From Caldora sp965222765 (lineage in GTDB: Bacteria > Cyanobacteriota > Cyanobacteriia > Cyanobacteriales > Coleofasciculaceae), in the NCBI GenBank assembly GCA_965222765.1, contig CBDCVG010000093.1, positions 186,001 to 250,000 of the forward strand: a DNA stretch of 64,000 nt, in the 5' to 3' direction. The notes under the pieces were generated by a model that was not told the origin of the DNA, ran no database searches, and was given only the letters and a program-made list of their open reading frames with translations. The position numbers were made by a program, and so were the translations under genes. Shown here piece by piece: positions 26,719 through 35,019 of the stretch. Within the stretch, counting starts at the first letter, position 1. Each line of letters begins with the position of its first letter.

Positions 26719-27092
26719 GAGTTTGCCCTCATTACTATCGAGAAAAAAGGCAGGAGGCAGGAGGCAGGAGGCAGGAGGCGAGGGAGGAGGTAGAAGAAAG
26801 GAAGGAGATATTGTTTCTCCCATTCAATTGGGGGTGCGAAGCGCTCCTCAGTAGCTATCGAGAAACACTCCAAGGCGAGTGAGGGTGTAGGGTGTGGGGT
26901 ATAGGGTATCAATTGTGGAACTGGCATCTTGCCAGTTACAAGAAACACCGTCAGGCGCTCATTACTTTAAAACTCTTTCTCAATGGATTTATTTAGCAAG
27001 CCATATTTAGTTGATAGTCACACCCTGCGTAGGTAGACGCTAGAGGAAACACACTCTTACATGAAAAATATCTAACTTTTTTTGGGGATGCC
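26719..27092. repeat. Repeat-rich intergenic region (GGCAGGA array, dispersed repeats)
   Basis: 26752-26782 is a run of GGCAGGA heptamers, also seen at 60144-60165. 26891-26937 (47 bp, ending in the AACTGGCA-TCT-TGCCAGTT palindrome) matches 46287-46333 with one difference. 26948-27002 is about 80 percent identical to 60250-60303 and ends in a MITE-end-like AGCAAGCC. No gene is seen. Confidence 0.75.
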
Positions 27093-28154
27093 TTACAAAA
27101 AATTATTGAATTTTGGATTACTTCGGAGTTCTTTAAGTACTTGCTTGATCTCCTGGGTTCGGTCTTTTTTCACAATCAACGTTGCATTGCGATCGCGTAC
27201 CACAACTACATCCTCTAAACCAATAGTAACAATGACCTCATCCTCACTACTAGAGTAAAGAATAGTCCCTTCTGTATCTATGCCTACATGGTTAGCTAAT
27301 TCCACATTTGGTGAATCTCCTTTAAGCAGGCGCTCTAGGGCATTCCAGTCCCCCAAATCGTCCCAACCAAAGGAAGCTGGTAAAACGTAACTCAGCTGTG
27401 TTTTCTCCATCAAAGCGTAGTCAATACTCTTCTTCGGGAGTTGAGGGTAAGCAGCCACACCTTGTTCTTCTAAAGGATTAATAATTTCCGGTGCATGGGC
27501 GCGTAGTTCTGCTAAAACTACCTCAGCACGGAAAATAAACATCCCACTATTCCAACTAAATTGATTCGTAGCCAGAAAGCTTTCAGCAGTCTCTCGGTCA
27601 GGTTTTTCAGTAAATTGGCTGACTTTGTAAATTGGTAATCCTTCAAGATTACCCAGCTTTTCTCCTTGTTCAATATAGCCATAACCGGTAGATGGGTGAG
27701 TGGGAGTAATTCCCAGAGTCACAATTGAATCCTCCGCTGAAGCTAGTTTAGTAGCAGCTTCGATAGTTGTTTGAAAAGCCTGTTGTTCTTTAATCCAATG
27801 GTCAGCTGGGAAAAAGCCCACAATAGCATCTTCCCCATAAGTTCGGGCAATTTCCAGGATTGCCCAAGCAACCGCAGGTGCTGTATCCCGTCCCTCGGGT
27901 TCTGCCAACAAGTGTTTTTCTGGTAGCTGGGGTAACTGTTCTTGAACCCCTTGAGCCATGCTAGCTGAAGTCACAACCCATAACTTCTCAGGGTCACCAG
28001 ATAACTTACTCAGGCGCTCAGCCGTTGCCTGTAAAAGGCTCTTACCGCTCCCATCTAAACTTAGAAATTGCTTTGGTCTATACTTGCGACTCAAAGGCCA
28101 AAAACGCTCTCCTTTGCCACCAGCAAGAATCACAGGTATCAAGGGTTTATCCAT
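27093..28154 (-). CDS. manC: Mannose-1-phosphate guanylyltransferase
   Basis: A 353-residue enzyme that makes GDP-mannose from mannose-1-phosphate and GTP for polysaccharides and glycoproteins. The N-terminal signature is PVILAGGKGERFWPLSRKYR PKQFL (the GXGXR...PKQ nucleotide-binding loop). Later motifs are GFFPADHWI, FTEKPDRETA, FSWNSGMFIF and SFGWDDLGDWNAL. It has only the nucleotidyltransferase and left-handed beta-helix parts, without a mannose-6-phosphate isomerase fusion. It is transcribed divergently from the LCP gene. Confidence 0.9.
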   Translation of the reverse strand: MDKPLIPVILAGGKGERFWPLSRKYRPKQFLSLDGSGKSLLQATAERLSKLSGDPEKLWVVTSASMAQGVQEQLPQLPEKHLLAEPEGRDTAPAVAWAILEIARTYGEDAIVGFFPADHWIKEQQAFQTTIEAATKLASAEDSIVTLGITPTHPSTGYGYIEQGEKLGNLEGLPIYKVSQFTEKPDRETAESFLATNQFSWNSGMFIFRAEVVLAELRAHAPEIINPLEEQGVAAYPQLPKKSIDYALMEKTQLSYVLPASFGWDDLGDWNALERLLKGDSPNVELANHVGIDTEGTILYSSSEDEVIVTIGLEDVVVVRDRNATLIVKKDRTQEIKQVLKELRSNPKFNNFL

Positions 28155-28341
28155 TACTTGCAGAGTTCACTTAACTTCATTTTCAGCTACATCCTAGCCT
28201 TACTTTTCTCATAAACCAATTTCTTACTCTGCGGAGATTAATCGATAAATACTATTAGTTCCTGGAGACTGAGGTTATAATCCTCCTTGGGATTTCAGAA
28301 TTATAGATACTCTACGCACAAATTGCGTTGATTTTGGTGAG
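28155..28341. promoter_or_regulatory. Shared promoter region of manC and the LCP gene
   Basis: 187 bp between divergent starts. It must hold both promoters. No operator repeat stands out. Confidence 0.4.
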
Positions 28342-29817
28342 GTGAGGGTGAAAGAAGGCGTCAAAGGATTCCGAAGAGACTTGGGAGTCGAATCTTCCAA
28401 CGTTTCTAGCAATTCTCAAGAAAATTGCGATACTGGTGTATTTGTTGTAGATAATAGTTCTGCCTCATCACAACAACCACCACCCAAAACTGGTAAAGTG
28501 AGAAATTCTCATCTCAACTCAAGTAAAGGCAATTCCACTAATCTTCCCTTTGTTCGGTGGTTTTTCTGGAGTGCTGCTTTTATCCTGACAGCGATGATTT
28601 CTGCTGCTTTAGGAGCAACTTTAGCTCTAGTTACACCCTTGTCTCCTTTAATCGTAACGAATCAAGGAATAGACTCTGAGGGCAGCCGGTGGCGTCGTAA
28701 CTTTCAGTATGACCTAGCACGACCGGTTAATATCCTAGTTATGGGCATAGACCGAGTTATGGATGCCCCTAAAGGCTCATCTGAGGCCTTAGCAGGTCGT
28801 AGTGATACAATGCTGCTCTTGCGGCTAGATCCTACAGATAACTCTGTAAGAATGCTCTCAGTCCCACGGGATACTCGAGTGGAAATTCCAGGGATTGGAC
28901 TCGCCAAAATTAATGATGCCAATGTTGAAGGTGGCTCAGCTTTAGCTGCAAGGGTTGTCAGCCGTACTCTCAACAATGTACCGATTGACAGATACGTGCG
29001 GGTGACTACTGATGCTTTTCGGGAATTAGTAGATCTAGTCGGTGGTATTGAAGTTTTTGTACCCCAACCCATGAAATACACAGATGTCTACCAAAATTTA
29101 GAAATCGATTTGGAGCAGGGATGGCAAACCTTGAATGGGGATCAAGCAGAACAGTTTGCCCGCTTCCGCCAGGAAAATGGTGATATTGGTAGAGTACAGC
29201 GGCAGCAAGTGCTCCTCAAAGCTCTGCGGCAACGTCTAGTGAGTCCAACTGTTTTACCTCGTTTGCCTAAATTAATTCGGGTAATGCAACAGTATATCGA
29301 TACAAATCTCAGCTTAGAAGAAATACTTGCACTTGTCGGCTTTAGTCTTGAGCTAGAGCAAGATGACTTCAAAATGGTGCTTTTGCCCGGTAGATTTAGT
29401 ATTAAGGATGAATATGAGGCTAGCTACTGGTTGATGGATCCTTTAGGGCGAGACCGAGTGGTGCGTGAATATTTCCAGCAAACCTCAGAGAAAACTGATA
29501 CAGATACTCGCCGTTCCCCTAATCAGGTGCGCATCGCTATTCAAAATACTACTGAAGATCCCGAACTTAGTAGCCGTGTTGCCCAATATTTAGCTCAAAA
29601 AGAATTTTATAACGTCTATTTTGTCAAAGACTGGCCTGACCAGCTGCGCCAGACTCAAATTATTGTCCAACAAGGAGACTTGGAAGCAGCAGCTACTCTA
29701 AAAAAAGTTTTAGGACTTGGTAAAGTAGAAGCATCTTCTACTGGTGACTTAAGGTCTGAATTAACGATTAGGATAGGTCAAGATTGGTTAGATAGGGAAT
29801 TGATAATTGATAACTGA
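28342..29817 (+). CDS. LytR-CpsA-Psr (LCP) family envelope glycopolymer ligase
   Basis: 491 residues: a ~70-residue cytoplasmic head, one membrane anchor (WFFWSAAFILTAMISAALGA), then the extracytoplasmic LCP domain (~115-290) with GRSDTMLLLRLDP, MLSVPRDTRVEIPG, KINDANVEGG and FARFRQENGDIGRVQRQQ. These carry the Arg/Asp residues that bind polyprenyl-pyrophosphate lipids. A LytR C-terminal domain follows (~395-485, VRIAIQNTTEDPELSSRVAQ). LCP enzymes attach glycopolymers to the cell wall. The start is GTG at 28342 or 28348. Its last residues (ELIIDN) are encoded by a heptamer array. Confidence 0.88.
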   Translation: MRVKEGVKGFRRDLGVESSNVSSNSQENCDTGVFVVDNSSASSQQPPPKTGKVRNSHLNSSKGNSTNLPFVRWFFWSAAFILTAMISAALGATLALVTPLSPLIVTNQGIDSEGSRWRRNFQYDLARPVNILVMGIDRVMDAPKGSSEALAGRSDTMLLLRLDPTDNSVRMLSVPRDTRVEIPGIGLAKINDANVEGGSALAARVVSRTLNNVPIDRYVRVTTDAFRELVDLVGGIEVFVPQPMKYTDVYQNLEIDLEQGWQTLNGDQAEQFARFRQENGDIGRVQRQQVLLKALRQRLVSPTVLPRLPKLIRVMQQYIDTNLSLEEILALVGFSLELEQDDFKMVLLPGRFSIKDEYEASYWLMDPLGRDRVVREYFQQTSEKTDTDTRRSPNQVRIAIQNTTEDPELSSRVAQYLAQKEFYNVYFVKDWPDQLRQTQIIVQQGDLEAAATLKKVLGLGKVEASSTGDLRSELTIRIGQDWLDRELIIDN

Positions 29818-29847
29818 TAATTGGGAATTGGGAATTGGGAATTGTGA
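29799..29847 (+). repeat. Seven-unit heptamer array bridging two genes
   Basis: Seven consecutive 7-mers: ATTGATA x2, ACTGATA, ATTGGGA x3, ATTGTGA. They encode the last residues and stop of the LCP gene and reach into the GTG start of the pentapeptide gene. Confidence 0.85.
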
Positions 29848-30353
29848 TTAAAACCTTTATTCTACGTTTACTGGGACTAATTCTAGTTCTGAGTCTGGCG
29901 TTGTTTTGGGTAATGTTAAGCGCTACTCCTGCCTATGCTCAGATCAAAACTGTTAACTATACCTATAGTGATTTAAGCGATCGCGATTTCTCCAATGCTG
30001 ACTTAGTGGGAGGTGTTTTTGCTGCAGCTAAGATGCAAGGAACGAACTTCCAGGGAGCTAACCTAAGTAACACTATTTTTACCAAGGGAATGTTATTAGA
30101 AGCGAATCTTTCAGGAGCGAATCTGACTAATAGTTTGTTAGACAGAGTAATATTGAATCGAGCTAATTTGAGTAATGCTATTTTTACCGGAGCAACGATG
30201 ACAAGTACTAGCTTACTCGACGCAGAGATCACTGGCGCTGATTTTACTGATGCGATTATTGACCTTTATCAAGTTTCATTGATGTGTGAGCGAGCCAGCG
30301 GCGTTAATCCTGTGACTGGCATCTCGACTCGGGAGAGTTTAGGCTGCCGGTAG
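29844..30353 (+). CDS. Exported pentapeptide-repeat protein
   Basis: 169 residues. A signal peptide (LGLILVLSLALFWVMLSATP, cleavage near AYAQ) sends it to the thylakoid lumen or periplasm. Residues ~45-135 are pentapeptide repeats of the A(D/N)LXX type (NLSNTIF, ANLSGANLTNSLL, ANLSNAIF), which fold into a quadrilateral beta-helix. The tail contains two cysteines (LMCERASG, SLGCR) that may form a disulphide. Many cyanobacterial paralogues exist without a known function. The GTG at 29844 is preferred to the TTG at 29835. It lies 26 bp after the LCP gene. Confidence 0.85.
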   Translation: MIKTFILRLLGLILVLSLALFWVMLSATPAYAQIKTVNYTYSDLSDRDFSNADLVGGVFAAAKMQGTNFQGANLSNTIFTKGMLLEANLSGANLTNSLLDRVILNRANLSNAIFTGATMTSTSLLDAEITGADFTDAIIDLYQVSLMCERASGVNPVTGISTRESLGCR

Positions 30354-30584
30354 TGCAAGAAGGCTCCAAGGCAGTCCTGATGAAAAAATTTTTTTCACCA
30401 CCAGGTTATGAAAGTAATTATCCTAACTAGGTTTGATTGTCAAGATCACTTTTAGATCAGTACCTAAGTGATCCTTTGCTGATCTAGTCAAATCCCTGCC
30501 AATCATCGATTATCAAAATAGCTTAGTAGTCAAACCAAACTCAGAAACTCAATCTAAAAACTAATAAAACACGGTGCAAATACA

Positions 30585-30818
30585 ATGACGACGATAATTG
30601 ATTTGCTGCTCGGCAGAGATAATTCGGTAGTAGCGCGTAAGCGACGGGCTTATGGAAAGCCAACGAAATCTACACGGCAGATAGTTAGGGAAGCAAGGGA
30701 GCGAGCGGGAATAAACATCACCGAATTCAATGCTAAGTGGAAAGTGGCAACCGCTGGGCACTTGAGCAAAAACAAAAAACAAAAATTGCTCAAATTAACT
30801 CAATTCCTCAGGCAATAG
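30585..30818 (+). CDS. Small basic hypothetical protein
   Basis: 77 residues, strongly basic (NSVVARKRRAYGKPTKSTRQ, SKNKKQKLLKLTQFLRQ), with no recognised domain. It is probably a real gene: the start is ATG and a strong terminator lies 115 bp downstream. The composition would fit a nucleic-acid-binding peptide, but this is speculation. Confidence 0.45.
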   Translation: MTTIIDLLLGRDNSVVARKRRAYGKPTKSTRQIVREARERAGINITEFNAKWKVATAGHLSKNKKQKLLKLTQFLRQ

Positions 30819-31227
30819 CTTCAAAGTTACTCACCTCGTTAATCAGTCAATTAAGCATAACTATCTGCAACATGCTTAAACCAATCTCCTAAAACTTGCA
30901 GATAAACCGATCAGTAAGATGTGAAGAGAATGCCCCCGTTATCCTGGTAACGGGGATTTTTCATGGATCAGTAGTTTAATTGAATAATTGATTCTTACCA
31001 CTTCCTGCCAGTACCGTTATCTCGGTAAATACGTAGAACCCTTGATTGAGGTTTACGTAATATCAGGGTTTTTACATAGGTTATGCCTTTCCTGAAGTTC
31101 AAACAATTTTTTGTTACAAAGTATTGTGACTTTATAAAAAACTGTTAATTATAAAAAAAAAATAAATCATTTATTTTCTAATTTGAGATAAATATAATAG
31201 TCAAGGTACACTGGAGGCGAGTCGGTC
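30819..31227. other. 409-bp intergenic region with a terminator and an AT-rich promoter
   Basis: It holds the terminator at 30933-30961 and a second weak stem near 31041-31075 (AACCCT ... AGGGTT followed by five T). From 31130 a very AT-rich tract (a run of A at ~31155) probably contains the promoter for the response regulator, which has a GGAGG ribosome-binding site at 31213. Confidence 0.55.
30933..30961 (+). terminator. Rho-independent terminator
   Basis: Stem CCCCGTTA and TAACGGGG with a short loop, followed by ATTTTTC. It follows the small basic gene. Confidence 0.8.
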
Positions 31228-31689
31228 ATGACTAAAGTTCTGGTTGTAGAAGATGAACTAAAACAACAACTAATTACCTTTAAAATCCTGAAAACTCTTG
31301 GGATAAAGATAATTTTTGCTGATAATGGGCTCCAAGCACTAGATCAAGTTAAGATACATTGTCCTGACCTGGTAGTCCTAGACATTATCATGCCTCAGAT
31401 GAATGGCTACGAAGTCTGTCGTCGTCTCAAAGCTAATCACACAACTCAGAAAATACCTATTCTGATGTATTCTGCGAAGAAGGTAGAAGATTGCGATCTC
31501 TACTGGGCTAATAAACAAGGTGCTGATGCTTATCTTTCTAAGCTATGCCATCCTCATGAGTTGATCAACACTGTTAAATTGCTCCTAAGAAAACAGTTAC
31601 CGAACAACACTTGGCAAACAAAGAAGGATGACAATCCTTTTTTTCCTGACTCCCTGTTTCCTCTTACCTGTCCCCTATTTTTGAGCTAG
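31228..31689 (+). CDS. Single-domain response regulator (CheY-like)
   Basis: 153 residues, receiver domain only. The acidic pocket is VVEDE (Glu8, Asp9), the phospho-acceptor is Asp in VVLDIIMPQMNGYE (~residue 51), the Thr/Ser position is in ILMYSAKK and the conserved Lys in YLSKLCHP. There is no output domain, so it acts through protein contact or phosphotransfer; its kinase is not nearby. The last ~25 residues (KKDDNPFFPDSLFPLTCPLF) look unstructured. A GGAGG ribosome-binding site precedes the ATG. Confidence 0.88.
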   Translation: MTKVLVVEDELKQQLITFKILKTLGIKIIFADNGLQALDQVKIHCPDLVVLDIIMPQMNGYEVCRRLKANHTTQKIPILMYSAKKVEDCDLYWANKQGADAYLSKLCHPHELINTVKLLLRKQLPNNTWQTKKDDNPFFPDSLFPLTCPLFLS

Positions 31690-31719
31690 GAAGCGATCGC
31701 TGACAATAGCCCTACCCCT

Positions 31720-31983
31720 ATGAAATTCTTAGGAATTGACCTAGGTTGGACTTCTGGAGCTAGTGGTTTATGCTGCCTAGATTGGTCTGCCGGACATCTA
31801 CAGTTACTAGATTTAGAACGCCTGCAGGCAACAGCAGAGATCCTAAATTGGGTAGACAATTGGGCAGCAGCTCCAGAACCAGCGATAATTGCTGTAGATG
31901 CCCCGGGACGAGAGAGAGTAGAGAGATGGGGAGCTGGGGAAGTTGAGGGAGAGGGTGAGCGAAAAAAAGGGTGGGGGAAATGA
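31720..31983 (+). pseudogene. DUF429 protein, truncated after ~67 residues
   Basis: The N-terminal FLGIDLGWTSGASGLCCLDW and IIAVDAPGRE match the start of DUF429, a family with an RNase H-like fold and normally more than 200 residues. After the VDAP motif the frame becomes a low-complexity purine stretch (ERVERWGAGEVEGEGERKKG) and stops. The missing two-thirds includes the family's second acidic motif, so the product is probably dead. Confidence 0.65.
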
Positions 31984-32080
31984 CAAGTAGACACAGAGAC
32001 GCGGAGAATTGAAACCCCACGCAAATTTTCTTCACCCCTGAGGGAGATAAGAAGACAAGGGAGACATCTCTCGATTAGTC

Positions 32081-32129
32081 ATTAGCAATTAGCAATTCCC
32101 AATTAGCAATTAGCAATTAGCAATCCCCA
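32081..32129. repeat. Heptamer array upstream of chlI
   Basis: Seven 7-mers: ATTAGCA x2, ATTCCCA, ATTAGCA x3, ATCCCCA. Lies 50 bp upstream of the chlI start, in or next to its promoter. Confidence 0.85.
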
Positions 32130-32179
32130 ATATGGCAAAATGAGAAACGTCATTAACAATTAACTATTAGGTAATTTAA

Positions 32180-33250
32180 GTGAGTCCGACTGCCCAAGCG
32201 CCTAAGACTAATCTCCGCACAGTTTTCCCTTTCACTGCCATTGTCGGTCAGGAAGAAATGAAACTGGCTCTGCTGCTGAATGTGATTGACCCTAAAATTG
32301 GCGGGGTGATGATCATGGGCGATCGCGGCACGGGTAAATCTACTACAATTCGAGCATTGGCTGATTTGTTGCCAGAAATCGATGTGGTTGCTGATGATCC
32401 CTTTAACAGTGACCCAAATGATCCGGATTGGATGAGTAATAATGGTTCTAATACACAATCAAGGGAAATTGTCAAGAAAAAAGTCTCAATGGTGGACTTA
32501 CCCCTAGGAGCTACAGAAGATAGGGTTTGCGGCACAATCGATATTGAAAAAGCTCTCTCTGAGGGGGTAAAAGCCTTTGAACCGGGACTTCTTGCCAAAG
32601 CCAATCGTGGTATTCTCTATGTGGATGAAGTCAATCTCTTAGATGACCATTTAGTAGATGTCCTCCTTGACTCTGCTGCTAGTGGCTGGAATACGGTAGA
32701 AAGAGAAGGAATTTCCATTCGCCACCCAGCAAGCTTTGTTTTAGTAGGTTCCGGCAACCCCGAAGAAGGAGAACTACGGCCCCAACTCCTGGATCGCTTT
32801 GGTATGCACGCAGAAATCCGCACTGTCAAAGAGCCAGCCCTGAGAGTAAAAATTGTAGAACAAAGAGCAGAGTTTGACCAAAATCCCCAGACCTATATTC
32901 AAGAACATACTAGTTCTCAAGAAGCCCTGCAGAAGCAAATAGTTATGGCTCAGGAACTGCTAACTAAAGTGGAGATAGACTATGACTTGCGGGTGCAAAT
33001 TTCCGAGGTTTGCTCAGAACTAGATGTAGATGGATTGCGGGGTGATATTGTTACCAACCGTGCAGCCAAGGCTATATGTGCCTTTGAAGGACGCCAAGAA
33101 GTAACAGTTGATGATATCCGCCGAGTGATTACCTTATCTCTGCGTCACCGATTACGCAAAGATCCTCTAGAGTCTATTGACTCCGGCTACAAGGTCGAGA
33201 AAACCTTTAGTCGTGTTTTTGGGTTGGAAATGTCGGAGGAAGAAAATTAG
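32180..33250 (+). CDS. chlI: Magnesium chelatase subunit I
   Basis: A 356-residue AAA+ ATPase that, with ChlD and ChlH, inserts Mg2+ into protoporphyrin IX in chlorophyll synthesis. Walker A is GDRGTGKST (~50), Walker B GILYVDEVNLL, sensor 1 VGSGNPEEGELRPQLLDRF, with the arginine finger in the LLDRF/HAEIR region. GTG start. It is stand-alone here; the GUN4-domain gene that might interact with Mg-chelatase lies 13 kb away. Confidence 0.95.
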   Translation: MSPTAQAPKTNLRTVFPFTAIVGQEEMKLALLLNVIDPKIGGVMIMGDRGTGKSTTIRALADLLPEIDVVADDPFNSDPNDPDWMSNNGSNTQSREIVKKKVSMVDLPLGATEDRVCGTIDIEKALSEGVKAFEPGLLAKANRGILYVDEVNLLDDHLVDVLLDSAASGWNTVEREGISIRHPASFVLVGSGNPEEGELRPQLLDRFGMHAEIRTVKEPALRVKIVEQRAEFDQNPQTYIQEHTSSQEALQKQIVMAQELLTKVEIDYDLRVQISEVCSELDVDGLRGDIVTNRAAKAICAFEGRQEVTVDDIRRVITLSLRHRLRKDPLESIDSGYKVEKTFSRVFGLEMSEEEN

Positions 33251-33459
33251 TTTTTTAAAAGCCTTAGAGTTGAATTATCTTCTTTTCAACAAACACATGA
33301 TTACTGATCTAGTTCCACTGTTGCCTTTTACTCTTACACACGGCAATACCTCTGTCTCCTACAGTGGCAGAGGCAATCGCTCATAACTTTTCTGCTTGTA
33401 TAAGAAATCCTCTTCTAAGCACTTTATTATGTAGGATGAAGACTATACTTTAAGAATAA
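33251..33459. other. Region after chlI, no gene seen
   Basis: About 200 bp without a supported gene. It holds the transition from chlI to the transposon remnant at 33460. Confidence 0.5.
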
Positions 33460-33648
33460 GAGTTTGAAAGAGCTGATCAGTGGTCGCTTCTTTTTGAGGA
33501 GCAGGAGTTTCTCGGTAGACGAAGTGACCTTGTTCGTCTTGGTCTTGCTATTTTCCTAAAATTCTTCCAAACAGAAACTTGGTTTCCAGCCTATCATGGT
33601 GAAATGCCACATGTAGTTCCTGAAGAGAAAAATTACGAATGGCGGTAG
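33460..33648 (+). pseudogene. Tn3-family transposase N-terminal (DUF4158) remnant
   Basis: A 62-codon open frame without a start codon reads EFERADQWSLLFEEQEFLG, RRSDLVRLGLAIFLKFFQTE, TWFPAYHGEMPHVVPEEKNY. The pattern L..R.....RLG.A..LKFFQ.E..FP....E.P..V is the DUF4158 N-terminal domain of Tn3-type transposases. Only this domain fragment remains; its end overlaps the sigZ start by 10 bp. It marks the left edge of the arsenic region and suggests transposon delivery. The identification is from motif memory. Confidence 0.5.
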
Positions 33649-34193
33649 AGATAGAGAATATTTGGAATGAATACAGATCAAGCTTAAAATCTTTTTTGTA
33701 CTCGCGCGTAGCTAATCCATCAGATGCTGATGATCTCCTACAAGATATTTTAATTAAGATCTACCAAAACCTGGATAGTTTAAAGTCAGTTCACAGTTTA
33801 GAATCATGGCTTTTTCAAATTGCTCGTAATACGATAATTGATTATTACCGCCGCGAGAAAAAGTATAATCGGGTACAACCAGAAGAATTTTGGTATGACG
33901 ATACAGATACGAATGCCAAGCATATATTAGAGAAATGTGTCGTACCTTTTATCGAGGCATTACCAACAAACCAGCGGGATTTGCTAAGAGCTATTGACCT
34001 AGAAGGGCAATCTCAAAAAGAATACGCAGTCCTTCAAGGAATACCATATTCGACACTTAAATCACGTGTGAAAAAGGCAAGGGAAGCACTGCGGTCACTT
34101 TTTGAAAATTGCTGTCACTTTAGCGTCGATGCACAAGGCAATATTATGGACTACACCAAAAAAACAAATTCATCTTATGAAAGCTGGTGTTAA
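33639..34193 (+). CDS. sigZ: ECF RNA polymerase sigma factor, SigZ type
   Basis: 184 residues. Sigma region 2 is at ~10-75 (VANPSDADDLLQDILIKIYQ, SWLFQIARNTIIDYYRREKK) and region 4 at ~115-165 (EGQSQKEYAVLQGIPYSTLK SRVKKARE). The C-terminal NIMDYTKK extension ending in Trp-Cys is typical of SigZ. No anti-sigma gene is adjacent. The neighbouring arsH-MFS-flavoprotein genes run the opposite way, so it may regulate them or simply have travelled with them. Confidence 0.85.
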   Translation: MAVEIENIWNEYRSSLKSFLYSRVANPSDADDLLQDILIKIYQNLDSLKSVHSLESWLFQIARNTIIDYYRREKKYNRVQPEEFWYDDTDTNAKHILEKCVVPFIEALPTNQRDLLRAIDLEGQSQKEYAVLQGIPYSTLKSRVKKAREALRSLFENCCHFSVDAQGNIMDYTKKTNSSYESWC

Positions 34194-34198
34194 AGCAG

Positions 34199-34295
34199 CT
34201 AGTGCAGTGCGGCAGAAGTAACTGACCAGTTTGAGAGTGATAGAATCCTTACTCTATAAGCATTCTGAATTCTTCATTCCGCGCAGCGGCACTAG
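34199..34295. repeat. 97-bp MITE copy 1 between sigZ and arsH
   Basis: Imperfect terminal inverted repeats, CTAGTGCAGTGCGG and CCGCGCAGCGGCACTAG. The interior GCAGAAGTAACTGACCAGTT and TAGAATCCTTACTCTATAAG matches 62174-62284. Its right end contains the stop codon of arsH. Confidence 0.8.
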
Positions 34296-34969
34296 CTTTT
34301 TGCTTTTTTACGTTCTGAGTATCGATCAACTAAATAATCTGCTCTATCGCGCGTCAGCAAAGTGAACTTGACTAACTCTTCCATGACGTCAACCAGCCGT
34401 TCATAAAATGGCGAATCTTTCATTCGGTTATCATCCCCAAATTCCGACCATGCTTTCGCGATCGATGATTGATTCGGTATTGTAATCATCCTTAGCCATC
34501 GGCCAAGTACTCTTAACTGGTTAACGGTGTTAAATGATTGAGAGCCGCCTTCTACCTGCATGACAGCTAGTGTTTTTCCCTGTGTCGGGCGTATTGCACC
34601 AATCGATAAAGGAATCCAATCCAGTTGGGTTTTCATAATGCCAGTCATTGAGCCGTGTCTTTCTGGTGAACACCAGACTTGACCTTCTGACCATGTTACT
34701 AAGTCACGTAACTCTTGCACCTTGGGGTGTGATTCATCATCATCATCGGCTAAGGGTAAGCCTGATGGATCAAAAATACGGGTTTCACAACCCATCAGTT
34801 CTAAAATACAGGCACACTCACATACAACCATACGACTCATTGAACGTTCTCTGAGTGAGCCATGTAAAAGCAATATTTTGGGTGGATGGGTTGAATGCTC
34901 TTTTACGCTTAATTTTTCAATAGTTGGTATATCAAGTACATCTTCTCTTAAATTTGGCAAGTGTTCCAT
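34292..34969 (-). CDS. arsH: ArsH NADPH-dependent FMN reductase / organoarsenical oxidase
   Basis: 225 residues, flavodoxin-like. ArsH oxidises trivalent organoarsenicals and reduces quinones. Typical features are the phosphate loop ILLLHGSLRERSMSRMVV, IFDPSGLPLADDDDESHPKV, the flavin segment WCSPERHGSMTGIMKTQLDW IPLSIG and VEGGSQSFNTVNQLRVLGRW. Full length, with the stop codon lying in the MITE end. It is the last gene of a minus-strand operon after the MFS and flavoprotein genes. Confidence 0.92.
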   Translation of the reverse strand: MEHLPNLREDVLDIPTIEKLSVKEHSTHPPKILLLHGSLRERSMSRMVVCECACILELMGCETRIFDPSGLPLADDDDESHPKVQELRDLVTWSEGQVWCSPERHGSMTGIMKTQLDWIPLSIGAIRPTQGKTLAVMQVEGGSQSFNTVNQLRVLGRWLRMITIPNQSSIAKAWSEFGDDNRMKDSPFYERLVDVMEELVKFTLLTRDRADYLVDRYSERKKAKS

Positions 34970-35019
34970 GTTTGTTGACCTCTGTTCGTTATTTTTTCAT
35001 CTGTTGTGACTGGCGAATA

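Noticed and set aside
26719..26823. 35-residue N-terminal extension of the hypothetical protein at 25801
   Set aside because: It is encoded by the GGCAGGA repeat array and looks like a false signal peptide (LLPPPSPPASCLLPP).
33177..33386. 69-codon gene overlapping the end of chlI
   Set aside because: Starts inside chlI in another frame, with no ribosome-binding site or recognisable motif.
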